Assembly (NCBI GenBank): GCA_963978545.1
Contig: OZ021730.1
Location: 10,795,796 to 10,859,795 of the forward strand
Length of the DNA stretch: 64,000 nucleotides
Origin: Linyphia triangularis
Taxonomy: Eukaryota > Arthropoda > Arachnida > Araneae > Linyphiidae
Direction: 5' to 3'
Part shown: positions 63,880 through 64,000 of the stretch, piece after piece
Layout: the number at the start of each line of letters is the position of its first letter
Position numbering within the stretch: the stretch's first letter is position 1
The notes under the pieces: model-generated
Databases searched by the model: none
What the model was told of the DNA's origin: nothing
Seen by the model: only the letters and a program-made list of their open reading frames with translations
Translations under genes and position numbers: made by a program

Positions 63880-64000
63880 GACCGCGAGGTTGCGGGTTCG
63901 AGTCCCGTGTTAGGCATGGGTGTTTGTAAATGTATGTTGGCTTGTCTAATGACGAATGTTTCGGCGCATTATAGCCCTCGTGTTGCTGACGGTGCCAGAT
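63880..64000 (+). mobile_element. tRNA-SINE, plus strand, 5'-truncated, cut by window end
   Basis: It starts GACCGCGAGGTTGCGGGTTC with the B-box and runs through the body into the hairpin tail (GGCGCATTATAGCCCTCGTG) at the window edge. Confidence 0.88.

Overview
This is eukaryotic DNA, AT-rich and crowded with transposons, from an arthropod. A spider (orb-weaver type) is my best guess because of the style of the LINEs, the tRNA-derived SINE, the mariner and the Mutator-like remnants; that is recognition from memory and not a search. I see no bacterial-style gene organisation. Almost every open frame longer than 100 codons belongs to a mobile element.

The dominant structure is a direct tandem duplication with a period of about 21.85 kb. 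Copy A is 1-21854 and copy B is 21855 to about 43047. They differ at only about a dozen places: a poly-C length, a 4-bp and an 8-bp indel, a 1-bp indel cluster and a few substitutions. The unit, left to right, holds: a minus-strand LINE (jockey/I-like) carrying a 1.27-kb non-autonomous DNA transposon; the 5' half of an older LINE; two degraded intronless double-zinc-finger RING-H2 genes with matching TATA promoters; an IS630/Tc1/mariner-group transposase; a zinc-finger remnant carrying a SINE and a truncated LINE; about 1.9 kb of plain AT-rich DNA; two possible host exons; HARBI1 and hAT remnants; a mariner; a minisatellite; a second hAT remnant touching a family B DNA polymerase fragment; an internally deleted mini-LINE; and the other half of the older LINE.

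Right of the duplication, 42561-48206 is a third LINE (J2) with both ORFs open, so it is the likely autonomous reference for the family. Its first ~490 bases are identical to the J1 LINE of the duplicated unit apart from one 8-bp indel; it then turns sharply ~3% divergent and its two flanks do not match, which points to recombination between LINE copies. It abuts the right half of a second mariner and the right half of a hAT element whose left half lies in the duplicated unit.

From 49.5 to 64 kb the DNA is single copy: a fold-back element, ankyrin and Mutator-like remnants, several SINEs, a possible host gene with three tandem AT-hook exons (51.6-52.9 kb), weaker candidate exons, a 2.3-kb non-autonomous hAT with an 8-bp target duplication, and a SINE cut by the window end.

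A recurring theme is a ~50-bp hairpin-forming 3' tail (GGCGCA...TGCGCC ending in CCAACC) shared by the LINEs, the tRNA-SINE and at least two insertions that contain almost nothing else. This looks like a LINE/SINE partnership in which the tail alone can be mobilised.
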